A stretch of DNA of 23,281 bases, taken from NCBI GenBank assembly GCA_900893395.1, contig CAAHFI011575589.1:1-23281 (forward strand), given 5' to 3'. The stretch comes from Euglena gracilis. Its lineage: Eukaryota; Euglenozoa; Euglenophyceae; Euglenales; Euglenaceae. Of the stretch, positions 10,801 through 21,742 are shown piece by piece (the first letter of the stretch is position 1; every line of letters starts with the position of its first letter). The notes under the pieces are model-generated. The model was not told where the DNA came from, ran no database searches, and was given only the letters and a program-made list of their open reading frames with translations. A program made the translations under genes and the position numbers.

Positions 10801-13639
10801 CGCCGACCTCTAGCCGTGGCAGAGCGCTCGTTTTTGGTGCGCCGGCGCGGCCGATTTCGGCCGAAAATGACCGAAAAATGCCGTTTTTTGCGGCGTCCGT
10901 TGCCAACGTGCTATTTTGCGCCTCCCGGCGGTAATTGCTGCGTTTTACGCACGCCCGCCGCGGGCAAAATTGCGCCTGTCCGCCCACCGCCCTTCGCAAC
11001 GATCAGGAAAAGGATCGCCGACCTCTAGCCGTGGCAGAGCGCTCGTTTTGGTGCGCCGGCGCGGCCGATTTCGGCCGAAAATGACCGAAAAATGCCGTTT
11101 TTTGGGCGTCCGTTGCCAACGTGCTATTTTGCGCCTCCCGGCGGTAATTGCTGCGTTTTACGCACGCCCGCCGCGGGCAAAATTGCGCCTGTCCGCCCAC
11201 CGCCCTTCGCAACGATCAGGAAAAGGATCGCCGACCTCTAGCCGTGGCAGAGCGCTCGTTTTGGTGCGCCGGCGCGGCCGATTTCGGCCGAAAATGACCG
11301 AAAAATGCCGTTTTTTGCGTCCGTTGCCAACGTGCTATTTTGCGCCTCCCGGCGGTAATTGCTGCGTTTTACGCACGCCCGCCGCGGGCAAAATTGCGCC
11401 TGTCCGCCCACCGCCCTTCGCAACGATCAGGAAAAGGATCGCCGACCTCTAGCCGGGCAGAGCGCTCGTTTTGGTGCGCCGGCGCGGCCGATTTCGGCCG
11501 AAAATGACCGAAAAATGCCGTTTTTTGGGCGTCCGTTGCCAACGTGCTATTTTGCGCCTCCCGGCGGTAATTGCTGCGTTTTACGCACGCCCGCCGCGGG
11601 CAAAATTGCGCCTGTCCGCCCACCGCCCTTCGCAACGATCAGGAAAAGGATCGCCGACCTCTAGCCGTGGCAGAGCGCTCGTTTTGGTGCGCCGGCGGCC
11701 GATTTCGGCCGAAAATGACCGAAAAATGCCGTTTTTTGCGGCGTCCGTTGCCAACGTGCTATTTTGCGCCTCCCGGGCGGTAATTGCTGCGTTTTACGCA
11801 CGCCCGCCGCGGGCAAAATTGCGCCTGTCCGCCCACCGCCCTTCGCAACGATCAGGAAAAGGATCGCCGACCTCTAGCCGTGGCAGAGCGCTCGTTTTGG
11901 TGCGCCGGCGCGGCCGATTTCGGCCGAAAATGACCGAAAAATGCCGTTTTTTGGGCGTCCGTTGCCAACGTGCTATTTTGCGCCTCCCGGCGGTAATTGC
12001 TGCGTTTTACGCACGCCCGCCGCGGGCAAAATTGCGCCTGTCCGCCCACCGCCCTTCGCAACGATCAGGAAAAGGATCGCCGACCTCTAGCCGTGGCAGA
12101 GCGCTCGTTTTGGTGCGCCGGCGCGGCCGATTTCGGCCGAAAATGACCGAAAAATGCCGTTTTTGCGGCGTCCGTTGCCAACGTGCTATTTTGCGCCTCC
12201 CGGCGGTAATTGCTGCGTTTTACGCACGCCCGCCGCGGGCAAAATTGCGCCTGTCCGCCCACCGCCCTTCGCAACGATCAGGAAAAGGATCGCCGACCTC
12301 TAGCCGTGGCAGAGCGCTCGTTTTTGGTGCGCCGGCGCGGCCGATTTCGGCCGAAAATGACCGAAAAATGCCGTTTTTTGGGCGTCCGTTGCCAACGTGC
12401 TATTTTGCGCCTCCCGGCGGTAATTGCTGCGTTTTACGCACGCCCGCCGCGGGCAAAATTGCGCCTGTCCGCCCACCGCCCTTCGCAACGATCAGGAAAA
12501 GGATCGCCGACCTCTAGCCGTGGCAGAGCGCTCGTTTTGGTGCGCCGGCGCGGCCGATTTCGGCCGAAAATGACCGAAAAATGCCGTTTTTTGCGGCGTC
12601 CGTTGCCAACGTGCTATTTTGCGCCTCCCGGCGGTAATTGCTGCGTTTTACGCACGCCCGCCGCGGGCAAAATTGCGCCTGTCCGCCCACCGCCCTTCGC
12701 AACGATCAGGAAAAGGATCGCCGACCTCTAGCCGTGGCAGAGCGCTCGTTTTGGTGCGCCGGCGCGGCCGATTTCGGCCGAAAATGACCGAAAAATGCCG
12801 TTTTTTGGGCGTCCGTTGCCAACGTGCTATTTTGCGCCTCCCGGCGGTAATTGCTGCGTTTTACGCACGCCCGCCGCGGGCAAAATTGCGCCTGTCCGCC
12901 CACCGCCCTTCGCAACGATCAGGAAAAGGATCGCCGACCTCTAGCCGTGGCAGAGCGCTCGTTTTGGTGCGCCGGCGCGGCCGATTTCGGCCGAAAATGA
13001 CCGAAAAATGCCGTTTTTTGGGCGTCCGTTGCCAACGTGCTATTTTGCGCCTCCCGGCGGTAATTGCTGCGTTTTACGCACGCCCGCCGCGGGCAAAATT
13101 GCGCCTGTCCGCCCACCGCCCTTCGCAACGATCAGGAAAAGGATCGCCGACCTCTAGCCGTGGCAGAGCGCTCGTTTTGGTGCGCCGGCGCGGCCGATTT
13201 CGGCCGAAAATGACCGAAAAATGCCGTTTTTTGCGGCGTCCGTTGCCAACGTGCTATTTTGCGCCTCCCGGCGGTAATTGCTGCGTTTTACGCACGCCCG
13301 CCGCGGGCAAAATTGCGCCTGTCCGCCCACCGCCCTTCGCAACGATCAGGAAAAGGATCGCCGACCTCTAGCCGTGGCAGAGCGCTCGTTTTGGAGCGCC
13401 GGCGCGGCCGATTTCGGCCGAAAATGACCGAAAAATGCCGTTTTTTGCGGCGTCCGTTGCCAACGTGCTATTTTGCGCCTCCCGGGCGGTAATTGCTGCG
13501 TTTTACGCACGCCCGCCGCGGGCAAAATTGCGCCTGTCCGCCCACCGCCCTTCGCAACGATCAGGAAAAGGATCGCCGACCTCTAGCCGTGGCAGAGCGC
13601 TCGTTTTGGTGCGCCGGCGCGGCCGATTTCGGCCGAAAA
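7882..13639 (+). repeat. Satellite block A2, A-type units with recurrent GCGGCG variant (27 copies)
   Basis: All major A diagnostic states are kept, but TTTTTTGGGCG becomes TTTTTTGCGGCG (or TTTTTGCGGCG) in units starting at 7882, 8096, 8949, 9163, 9800, 10655, 10868, 11716, 12144, 12571, 13211 and 13425. In block A1 none of the 34 units has it; the only other copy is the second unit of the window (210). The change makes these units 213-215 bp. Other variants are GGACGG in the unit at 8523, loss of the TG of GCCGTGGCAG in the units at 8523 and 11295, and shortened units of 210-212 bp starting at 9163, 9588, 11295 and 11505. The block is less uniform than A1 but clearly the same subfamily. Confidence 0.93.
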
Positions 13640-13857
13640 TGACCGAAAAATGCCGTTTTTTGGGGCGTCCGTTGCCAAACGTGCTATTTTGCGCCTCCCC
13701 GGGCGGTAACTGCTGCGTTTTACGCACGCCCGCCGCGGGCAAAATTGCGCCTGTCCGCCCGCCGCCCTTCGCAACAATCAGGTAAAGGATCGCCGACCTC
13801 TAGCCGGGGCAGAGCGCTCGTTTTTGGAGCGCCGGCGCGGCCGATTTCGGCCGAAAA
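13640..13857 (+). repeat. Hybrid A/B junction monomer (218 bp)
   Basis: This unit begins A-like (AATGCCG, with the C at 13653) and ends fully B-like. The GGGG run at 13662-13665 is B-like, GTTGCC at 13671-13676 is A-like, CCAAACGTG at 13675-13683 is intermediate between CCAACGTG (A) and CCAAAGTG (B), and CTCCCCGGG has an extra C. From TAAC at 13707-13710 onward every diagnostic site is B: GCCCGCCGCC, CAACAATC, AGGTAAAGG, AGCCGGGGC and TTTTTGGAGC. The switch therefore lies within about 60 bases. The preceding unit (13425) is pure A and the following one (13858) pure B, so this single monomer marks the subfamily boundary. Confidence 0.92.
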
Positions 13858-14073
13858 TGACCGAAAAATGACGTTTTTTGGGGCGTCCGTTACCAAAGTG
13901 CTATTTTGCGCCTCCCGGGCGGTAACTGCTGCGTTTTACGCACGCCCGCCGCGGGCAAAATTGCGCCTGTCCGCCCGCCGCCCTTCGCAACAATCAGGTA
14001 AAGGATCGCCGACCTCTAGCCGGGGCAGAGCGCTCGTTTTTGGAGCGCCGGCGCGGCCGATTTCGGCCGAAAA
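13858..14073 (+). repeat. Reference B-type monomer (216 bp)
   Basis: This is the first complete B unit after the junction and matches the B majority at every diagnostic site. It keeps the same internal architecture as A: decamer segment with phased A/T tracts, TGCGT-TTT-ACGCA, GCCCG-CCG-CGGGC, GAGCGCTC, GCGCCGGCGC and TTTCGGCCGAAA. The palindromes are therefore shared and predate the A/B split. A 17-bp stretch at 13983-13999 matches the vertebrate CENP-B box core at 8 of 9 fixed positions, which is weak evidence only. Confidence 0.94.
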
Positions 14074-17000
14074 TGACCGAAAAATGACGTTTTTTGGGGC
14101 GTCCGTTACCAAAGTGCTATTTTGCGCCTCCCGGGCGGTAACTGCTGCGTTTTACGCACGCCCGCCGCGGGCAAAATTGCGCCTGTCCGCCCGCCGCCCT
14201 TCGCAACAATCAGGTAAAGGATCGCCGACCTCTAGCCGGGGCAGAGCGCTCGTTTTTGGAGCGCCGGCGCGGCCGATTTCGGCCGAAAATGACCGAAAAA
14301 TGACGTTTTTTGGGGGTCCGTTACCAAAGTGCTATTTTGCGCCTCCCGGGCGGTAACTGCTGCGTTTTACGCACGCCCGCCGCGGGCAAAATTGCGCCTG
14401 TCCGCCCGCCGCCCTTCGCAACAATCAGGTAAAGGATCGCCGACCTCTAGCCGGGGCAGAGCGCTCGTTTTTGGAGCGCCGGCGCGGCCGATTTCGGCCG
14501 AAAATGACCGAAAAATGACGTTTTTTGGGGCGTCCGTTACCAAAGTGCTATTTTGCGCCTCCCGGGCGGTAACTGCTGCGTTTTACGCACGCCCGCCGCG
14601 GGCAAAATTGCGCCTGTCCGCCCGCCGCCCTTCGCAACAATCAGGTAAAGGATCGCCGACCTCTAGCCGGGGCAGAGCGCTCGTTTTTGGAGCGCCGGCG
14701 CGGCCGATTTCGGCCGAAAATGACCGAAAAATGACGTTTTTGGGGCGTCCGTTACCAAAGTGCTATTTTGCGCCTCCCGGGCGGTAACGCTGCGTTTTAC
14801 GCACGCCCGCCGCGGGCAAAATTGCGCCTGTCCGCCCGCCGCCCTTCGCAACAATCAGGTAAAGGATCGCCGACCTCTAGCCGGGGCAGAGCGCTCGTTT
14901 TTGGAGCGCCGGCGCGCCGATTTCGGCCGAAAATGACCGAAAAATGACGTTTTTGGGGCGTCCGTTACCAAAGTGCTATTTTGCGCCTCCCGGGCGGTAA
15001 CTGCTGCGTTTTACGCACGCCCGCCGCGGGCAAAATTGCGCCTGTCCGCCCGCCGCCCTTCGCAACAATCAGGTAAAGGATCGCCGACCTCTAGCCGGGG
15101 CAGAGCGCTCGTTTTTGGAGCGCCGGCGCGGCCGATTTCGGCCGAAAATGACCGAAAAATGACGTTTTTGGGGCGTCCGTTACCAAAGTGCTATTTTGCG
15201 CCTCCCGGGCGGTAACTGCTGCGTTTTACGCACGCCCGCCGCGGGCAAAATTGCGCCTGTCCGCCCGCCGCCCTTCGCAACAATCAGGTAAAGGATCGCC
15301 GACCTCTAGCCGGGGCAGAGCGCTCGTTTTTGGAGCGCCGGCGCGGCCGATTTCGGCCGAAAATGACCGAAAAATGACGTTTTTTGGGGCGTCCGTTACC
15401 AAAGTGCTATTTTGCGCCTCCCGGGCGGTAACGCTGCGTTTTACGCACGCCCGCCGCGGGCAAAATTGCGCCTGTCCGCCCGCCGCCCTTCGCAACAATC
15501 AGGTAAAGGATCGCCGACCTCTAGCCGGGGCAGAGCGCTCGTTTTTGGAGCGCCGGCGCGCCGATTTCGGCCGAAAATGACCGAAAAATGACGTTTTTTG
15601 GGGCGTCCGTTACCAAAGTGCTATTTTGCGCCTCCCGGGCGGTAACTGCTGCGTTTTACGCACGCCCGCCGCGGGCAAAATTGCGCCTGTCCGCCCGCCG
15701 CCCTTCGCAACAATCAGGTAAAGGATCGCCGACCTCTAGCCGGGGCAGAGCGCTCGTTTTTGGAGCGCCGGCGCAGCCGATTTCGGCCGAAAATGACCGA
15801 AAAATGACGTTTTTGGGGCGTCCGTTACCAAAGTGCTATTTTGCGCCTCCCGGGCGGTAACTGCTGCGTTTTACGCACGCCCGCCGCGGGCAAAATTGCG
15901 CCTGTCCGCCCGCCGCCCTTCGCAACAATCAGGTAAAGGATCGCCGACCTCTAGCCGGGGCAGAGCGCTCGTTTTTGGAGCGCCGGCGCGCCGATTTCGG
16001 CCGAAAATGACCGAAAAATGACGTTTTTGGGGCGTCCGTTACCAAAGTGCTATTTTGCGCCTCCCGGGCGGTAACTGCTGCGTTTTACGCACGCCCGCCG
16101 CGGGCAAAATTGCGCCTGTCCGCCCCCGCCCTTCGCAACAATCAGGTAAAGGATCGCCGACCTCTAGCCGGGGCAGAGCGCTCGTTTTTGGAGCGCCGGC
16201 GCGCCGATTTCGGCCGAAAATGACCGAAAAATGACGTTTTTGGGGCGTCCGTTACCAAAGTGCTATTTTGCGCCTCCCGGGCGGTAACTGCTGCGTTTTA
16301 CGCACGCCCGCCGCGGGCAAAATTGCGCCTGTCCGCCCGCCCGCCCTTCGCAACAATCAGGTAAAGGATCGCCGACCTCTAGCCGGGGCAGAGCGCTCGT
16401 TTTTGGAGCGCCGGCGCGGCCGATTTCGGCCGAAAATGACCGAAAAATGACGTTTTTTGGGGCGTCCGTTCCAAAGTGCTATTTTGCGCCTCCCGGGCGG
16501 TAACTGCTGCGTTTTACGCACGCCCGCCGCGGGCAAAATTGCGCCTGTCCGCCCGCCGCCCTTCGCAACAATCAGGTAAAGGATCGCCGACCTCTAGCCG
16601 GGGCAGAGCGCTCGTTTTTGGAGCGCCGGCGCGGCCGATTTCGGCCGAAAATGACCGAAAAATGACGTTTTTGGGGCGTCCGTTCCAAAGTGCTATTTTG
16701 CGCCTCCCGGGCGGTAACTGCTGCGTTTTACGCACGCCCGCCGCGGGCAAAATTGCGCCTGTCCGCCCGCCGCCCTTCGCAACAATCAGGTAAAGGATCG
16801 CCGACCTCTAGCCGGGGCAGAGCGCTCGTTTTTGGAGCGCCGGCGCGCCGATTTCGGCCGAAAATGACCGAAAAATGACGTTTTTGGGGCGTCCGTTACC
16901 AAAGTGCTATTTTGCGCCTCCCGGGCGGTAACTGCTGCGTTTTACGCACGCCCGCCGCGGGCAAAATTGCGCCTGTCCGCCCACCGCCCTTCGCAACAAT

Positions 17001-17929
17001 CAGGTAAAGGATCGCCGACCTCTAGCCGGGGCAGAGCGCTCGTTTTTGGAGCGCCGGCGCGGCCGATTTCGGCCGAAAATGACCGAAAAATGACTTTTTG
17101 GGGCGTCCGTTACCAAAGTGCTATTTTGCGCCTCCCGGGCGGTAACTGCTGCGTTTTACGCACGCCCGCCGGGCAAAATTGCGCCTGTCCGCCCGCCGCC
17201 CTTCGCAACAATCAGGTAAAGGATCGCCGACCTCTAGCCGGGGCAGAGCGCTCGTTTTTGGAGCGCCGGCGCGCCGATTTCGGCCGAAAATGACCGAAAA
17301 ATGACGTTTTTGGGGCGTCCGTTACCAAAGTGCTATTTTGCGCCTCCCGGGCGGTAACTGCTGCGTTTTACGCACGCCCGCCGGGGCAAAATTGCGCCTG
17401 TCCGCCCGCCGCCCTTCGCAACAATCAGGTAAAGGATCGCCGACCTCTAGCCGGGGCAGAGCGCTCGTTTTTGGAGCGCCGGCGCGCCGATTTCGGCCGA
17501 AAATGACCGAAAAATGACGTTTTTGGGGCGTCCGTTCCAAAGTGCTATTTTGCGCCTCCCGGGCGGTAACTGCTGCGTTTTACGCACGCCCGCCGCGGGC
17601 AAAATTGCGCCTGTCCGCCCGCCGCCCTTCGCAACAATCAGGTAAAGGATCGCCGACCTCTAGCCGGGCAGAGCGCTCGTTTTTGGAGCGCCGGCGCGGC
17701 CGATTTCGGCCGAAAATGACCGAAAAATGACGTTTTTTGGGGCGTCCGTTACCAAAGTGCTATTTTGCGCCTCCCGGGCGGTAACTGCTGCGTTTTACGC
17801 ACGCCCGCCGCGGGCAAAATTGCGCCTGTCCGCCCGCCGCCCTTCGCAACAATCAGGTAAAGGATCGCCGACCTCTAGCCGGGGCAGAGCGCTCGTTTTT
17901 GGAGCGCCGGCGCGCCGATTTCGGCCGAA
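13858..17929 (+). repeat. Satellite block B, 216-bp type units (19 copies)
   Basis: The first three spacings are 216, 216 and 215 bp, giving a B consensus of 216 bp. Relative to A it carries AATGACG, TTTTTTGGGGCG, GTTACCAAAGTG, CTCCCGGGCGG, GTAACTGC, GCCCGCCGCC, CAACAATCAGG, AGGTAAAGG, AGCCGGGGCAG and CGTTTTTGGAGCG: eight substitutions and three one-base insertions. Later units lose single bases: six T become five, GCGCGGCCG becomes GCGCGCCG, GTTACC becomes GTTCC. Lengths then range over 211-216 bp. One unit (16865) has the A-like GCCCACCGCC. The intact B unit creates a CCCGGG site in nearly every copy, while only a minority of A units have it. Confidence 0.95.
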
Positions 17930-20900
17930 TGACCGAAAAATGACTTTTTGGGGCGTCCGTTCAAAGTGCTATTTTGCGCCTCCCGGGCGGTAACTGCTGC
18001 GTTTTACGCACGCCCCGGGCAAAATTGCGCCTGTCCGCCCGCCGCCCTTCGCAACAATCAGGTAAAGGATCGCCGACCTCTAGCCGGGGCAGAGCGCTCG
18101 TTTTTGGAGCGCCGGCGCGGCCGATTTCGGCCGAAAATGACCGAAAAATGACGTTTTTGGGGCGTCCGTACCAAAGTGCTATTTTGCGCCTCCCGGGCGG
18201 TAACTGCTGCGTTTTACGCACGCCCGCCGCGGGCAAAATTGCGCCTGTCCGCCCGCCGCCCTTCGCAACATCAGGTAAAGGATCGCCGACCTCTAGCCGG
18301 GGCAGAGCGCTCGTTTTTGGAGCGCCGGCGCGCCGATTTCGGCCGAAAATGACCGAAAAATGACGTTTTTGGGGGTCCGTTACCAAAGTGCTATTTTGCG
18401 CCTCCCGGGCGGTAAGCTGCGTTTTACGCACGCCCGCCGCGGGCAAAATTGCGCCTGTCCGCCCGCCGCCCTTCGCAACAATCAGGTAAAGGATCGCCGA
18501 CCTCTAGCCGGGGCAGAGCGCTCGTTTTTGGAGCGCCGGCGCGGCCGATTTCGGCCGAAAATGACCGAAAAATGACGTTTTTGGGGCGTCCGTTCCAAAG
18601 TGCTATTTTGCGCCTCCCGGGCGGTAACTGCTGCGTTTTACGCACGCCCGCCGCGGGCAAAATTGCGCCTGTCCGCCCGCCGCCCTTCGCAACAATCAGG
18701 TAAAGGATCGCCGACCTCTAGCCGGGGCAGAGCGCTCGTTTTTGGAGCGCCGGCGGCCGATTTCGGCCGAAAATGACCGAAAAATGACGTTTTTGGGGCG
18801 TCCGTTACCAAAGTGCTATTTTGCGCTCCCGGGCGGTAAGCTGCGTTTTACGCACGCCCGCCGCGGGCAAAATTGCGCCTGTCCGCCCGCCGCCCTTCGC
18901 AACATCAGGTAAAGGATCGCCGACCTCTAGCCGGGGCAGAGCGCTCGTTTTTGGAGCGCCGGCGCGCCGATTTCGGCCGAAAATGACCGAAAAATGACGT
19001 TTTTGGGGGTCCGTTCCAAAGTGCTATTTTGCGCCTCCCGGGCGGTAAGCTGCGTTTTACGCACGCCCCGCGGGCAAAATTGCGCCTGTCCGCCCGCCGC
19101 CCTTCGCAACATTCAGGTAAAGGATCGCCGACCTCTAGCCGGGGCAGAGCGCTCGTTTTTGGAGCGCCGGCGCGCGCCGATTTCGGCCGAAAATGACCGA
19201 AAAATGACGTTTTTTGGGGGCGTCCGTTACCAAAGTGCTATTTTGCGCCTCCCGGGCGGTAACTGCTGCGTTTTACGCACGCCCGCCGCGGGCAAAATTG
19301 CGCCTGTCCGCCGCCGCCCTTCGCAACAATCAGGTAAAGGATCGCCGACCTCTAGCCGGGGCAGAGCGCTCGTTTTTGGAGCGCCGGCGCGGCCGATTTC
19401 GGCCGAAAATGACCGAAAAATGACGTTTTTGGGGCGTCCGTTACCAAAGTGCTATTTTGCGCCTCCCGGGCGGTAACTGCTGCGTTTTACGCACGCCCGC
19501 CGCGGGCAAAATTGCGCCTGTCCGCCCGCCGCCCTTCGCAACAATCAGGTAAAGGATCGCCGACCTCTAGCCGGGGCAGAGCGCTCGTTTTTGGAGCGCC
19601 GGCGCAGCCGATTTCGGCCGAAAATGCCGAAAAATGACGTTTTTGGGCGTCCGTTACCAAAGTGCATTTTGCGCCTCCCGGGCGGTAACTGCTGCGTTTT
19701 ACGCCCGCCGCCGGGGCAAAATTGCGCCTGTCCGCCCGCCGCCCTTCGCAACAATCAGGTAAAGGATCGCCGACCTCTAGCCGGGGCAGAGCGCTCGTTT
19801 TTGGAGCGCCGGCGCGCCAATTTCGGCCGAAAATGACCGAAAAATGACGTTTTTGGGGCGTCCGTTACCAAAGTGCTATTTTGCGCCTCCGGGCGGTAAC
19901 TGCTGCGTTTTACGCACGCCCGCCGCGGGCAAAATTGCCTGTCCGCCGCCGCCCTTCGCAACAAGGTAAAGGATCGCCGACCTCTAGCCGGGGCAGAGCG
20001 CTCGTTTTTGGAGCGCCGGCGCGGCCGATTTCGGCCGAAAATGACCGAAAAATGACGTTTTTTGGGGCGTCCGTTACCAAGTGCTATTTTGCGCCTCCCG
20101 GGCGGTAACTGCTGCGTTTTACGCACGCCCGCCGCGGGCAAAATTGCGCCTGTCGCCCGCCGCCCTTCGCAACATCAGGTAAAGGATCGCCGACCTCTAG
20201 CCGGGGCAGAGCGCTCGTTTTTGGAGCGCCGGCGCGCCGATTTCGGCCGAAAATGACCGAAAAATGACGTTTTTTGGGGCGTCCGTTACCAAAGTGCTAT
20301 TTTGCGCCTCCCGGGCGGTAACTGCTGCGTTTTACGCACGCCCGCCGCGGGCAAAATTGCGCCTGTCCGCCCGCCGCCCTTCGCAACAATCAGGTAAAGG
20401 ATCGCCGATCTAGCCGGGGCAGAGCGCTCGTTTTTGGAGCGCCGGCGCGGCCGATTTCGGCCGAAAATGACCGAAAAATGACGTTTTTGGGGCGTCCGTT
20501 CAAAGTGCTATTTTGCGCCTCCCGGGCGGTAACTGCTGCGTTTTACGCACGCCCGCCGCGCAAAATTGCGCCTGTCCGCCCGCCGCCCTTCGCAACAATC
20601 AGGTAAAGGATCGCCGACCTCTAGCCGGGCAGAGCGCTCGTTTTTGGAGCGCCGGCGCGCGCGGCCATTTCGGCCGAAAATGACCGAAAAATGACGTTTT
20701 TTGGGGCGTCCGTTACCAAAGTGCTATTTTGCGCCTCCCGGGCGGTAACGCTGCGTTTTACGCACGCCCGCCGCGGGCAAAATTGCGCCTGTCCGCCCGC
20801 CGCCCTTCGCAACAATCAGGTAAAGGATCGCCGACCTCTAGCCGGGGCAGAGCGCTCGTTTTTGGAGCGCCGGCGCAGCCGATTTCGGCCGAAAAGGACC

Positions 20901-21742
20901 GAAAAATGACGTTTTTGGGGCGTCCGCTTCTACCAAAGTGCTATTTTGCGCCTCCCGGGCGGTAATGCTGCGTTTTACGCACCCGCCGGGCAAAATTGCG
21001 CCTGTCCGCCCGCCGCCCTTCGCAACAATCAGGTAAAGGATCGCCGACCTCTAGCCGGGGCAGAGCGCTCGTTTTTGGAGCGCGCGCAGCCGATTTCGGC
21101 CGAAAATGACCGAAAAATGACGTTTTTGGGGCGTCCGTTACCAAAGTGCTATTTTGCGCCTCCCGGGCGGTAATTGCTGCGTTTTACGCACGCCCGCCGC
21201 GGGCAAAATTGCGCCTGTCGCCCGCCGCCCTTCGCAACAATCAGGTAAAGGATCGCCGACCTCTAGCCGGGGCAGAGCGCTCGTTTTTGGAGCGCCGGCG
21301 CGGCCGATTTCGGCCGAAAATGACCGAAAAATGACTTTTTTGGGCGTCCGTTACCAAAGTGCTATTTTGCGCCTCCCGGGCGGTAACTGCTGCGTTTTAC
21401 GCACCCGCGCGGGCAAAATTGCGCCTGTCCGCCCGCCGCCCTTCGCAACAATCAGGTAAAGGATCGCCGACCTCTAGCCGGGGCAGAGCGCTCGTTTTGG
21501 AGCGCCGGCGCGCCGATTTCGGCCGAAATGACCGAAAATGACGTTTTTTGGGGCGTCCGTTACCAAAGTGCTATTTTGCGCCTCCCGGGCGGTAATTGCT
21601 GCGTTTTACGCACGCCCGCCGCGGGCAAAATTGCGCCTGTCCGCCCGCCGCCCTTCGCAACAATCAGGTAAAGGATCGCCGACCTCTAGCCGGGCAGAGC
21701 GCTCGTTTTTGGAGCGCCGGCGCGGCCGATTTCGGCCGAAAA
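17930..21742 (+). repeat. Satellite block B, deletion-rich units (18 copies)
   Basis: These are B-type units whose lengths fall to 208-216 bp through many one- to four-base losses. Examples: the unit at 17930 lacks CG after ATGA, has GTTCAAAG for GTTACCAAAG and ACGCCCCGGG for ACGCCCGCCGCGGG, and its GGCCGAATG start segment has lost two A. The unit at 19625 has AAAATGCCG for AAAATGACCG and GTGCATTTT for GTGCTATTTT. The unit at 19834 has lost parts of GCGCCTGTCC and CAACAATCAGG. Substitutions are few beside deletions; GCGCAGCCG (units ending near 19610, 20880 and 21090) is one recurring substitution. B diagnostic states are otherwise retained. Confidence 0.9.

Noticed and set aside
153-13777. 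Serial minus-strand open frames of 62-89 codons, one per unit
   Set aside because: They are the reverse-strand reading of each satellite unit, identical copy after copy, with no start context or conserved frame.
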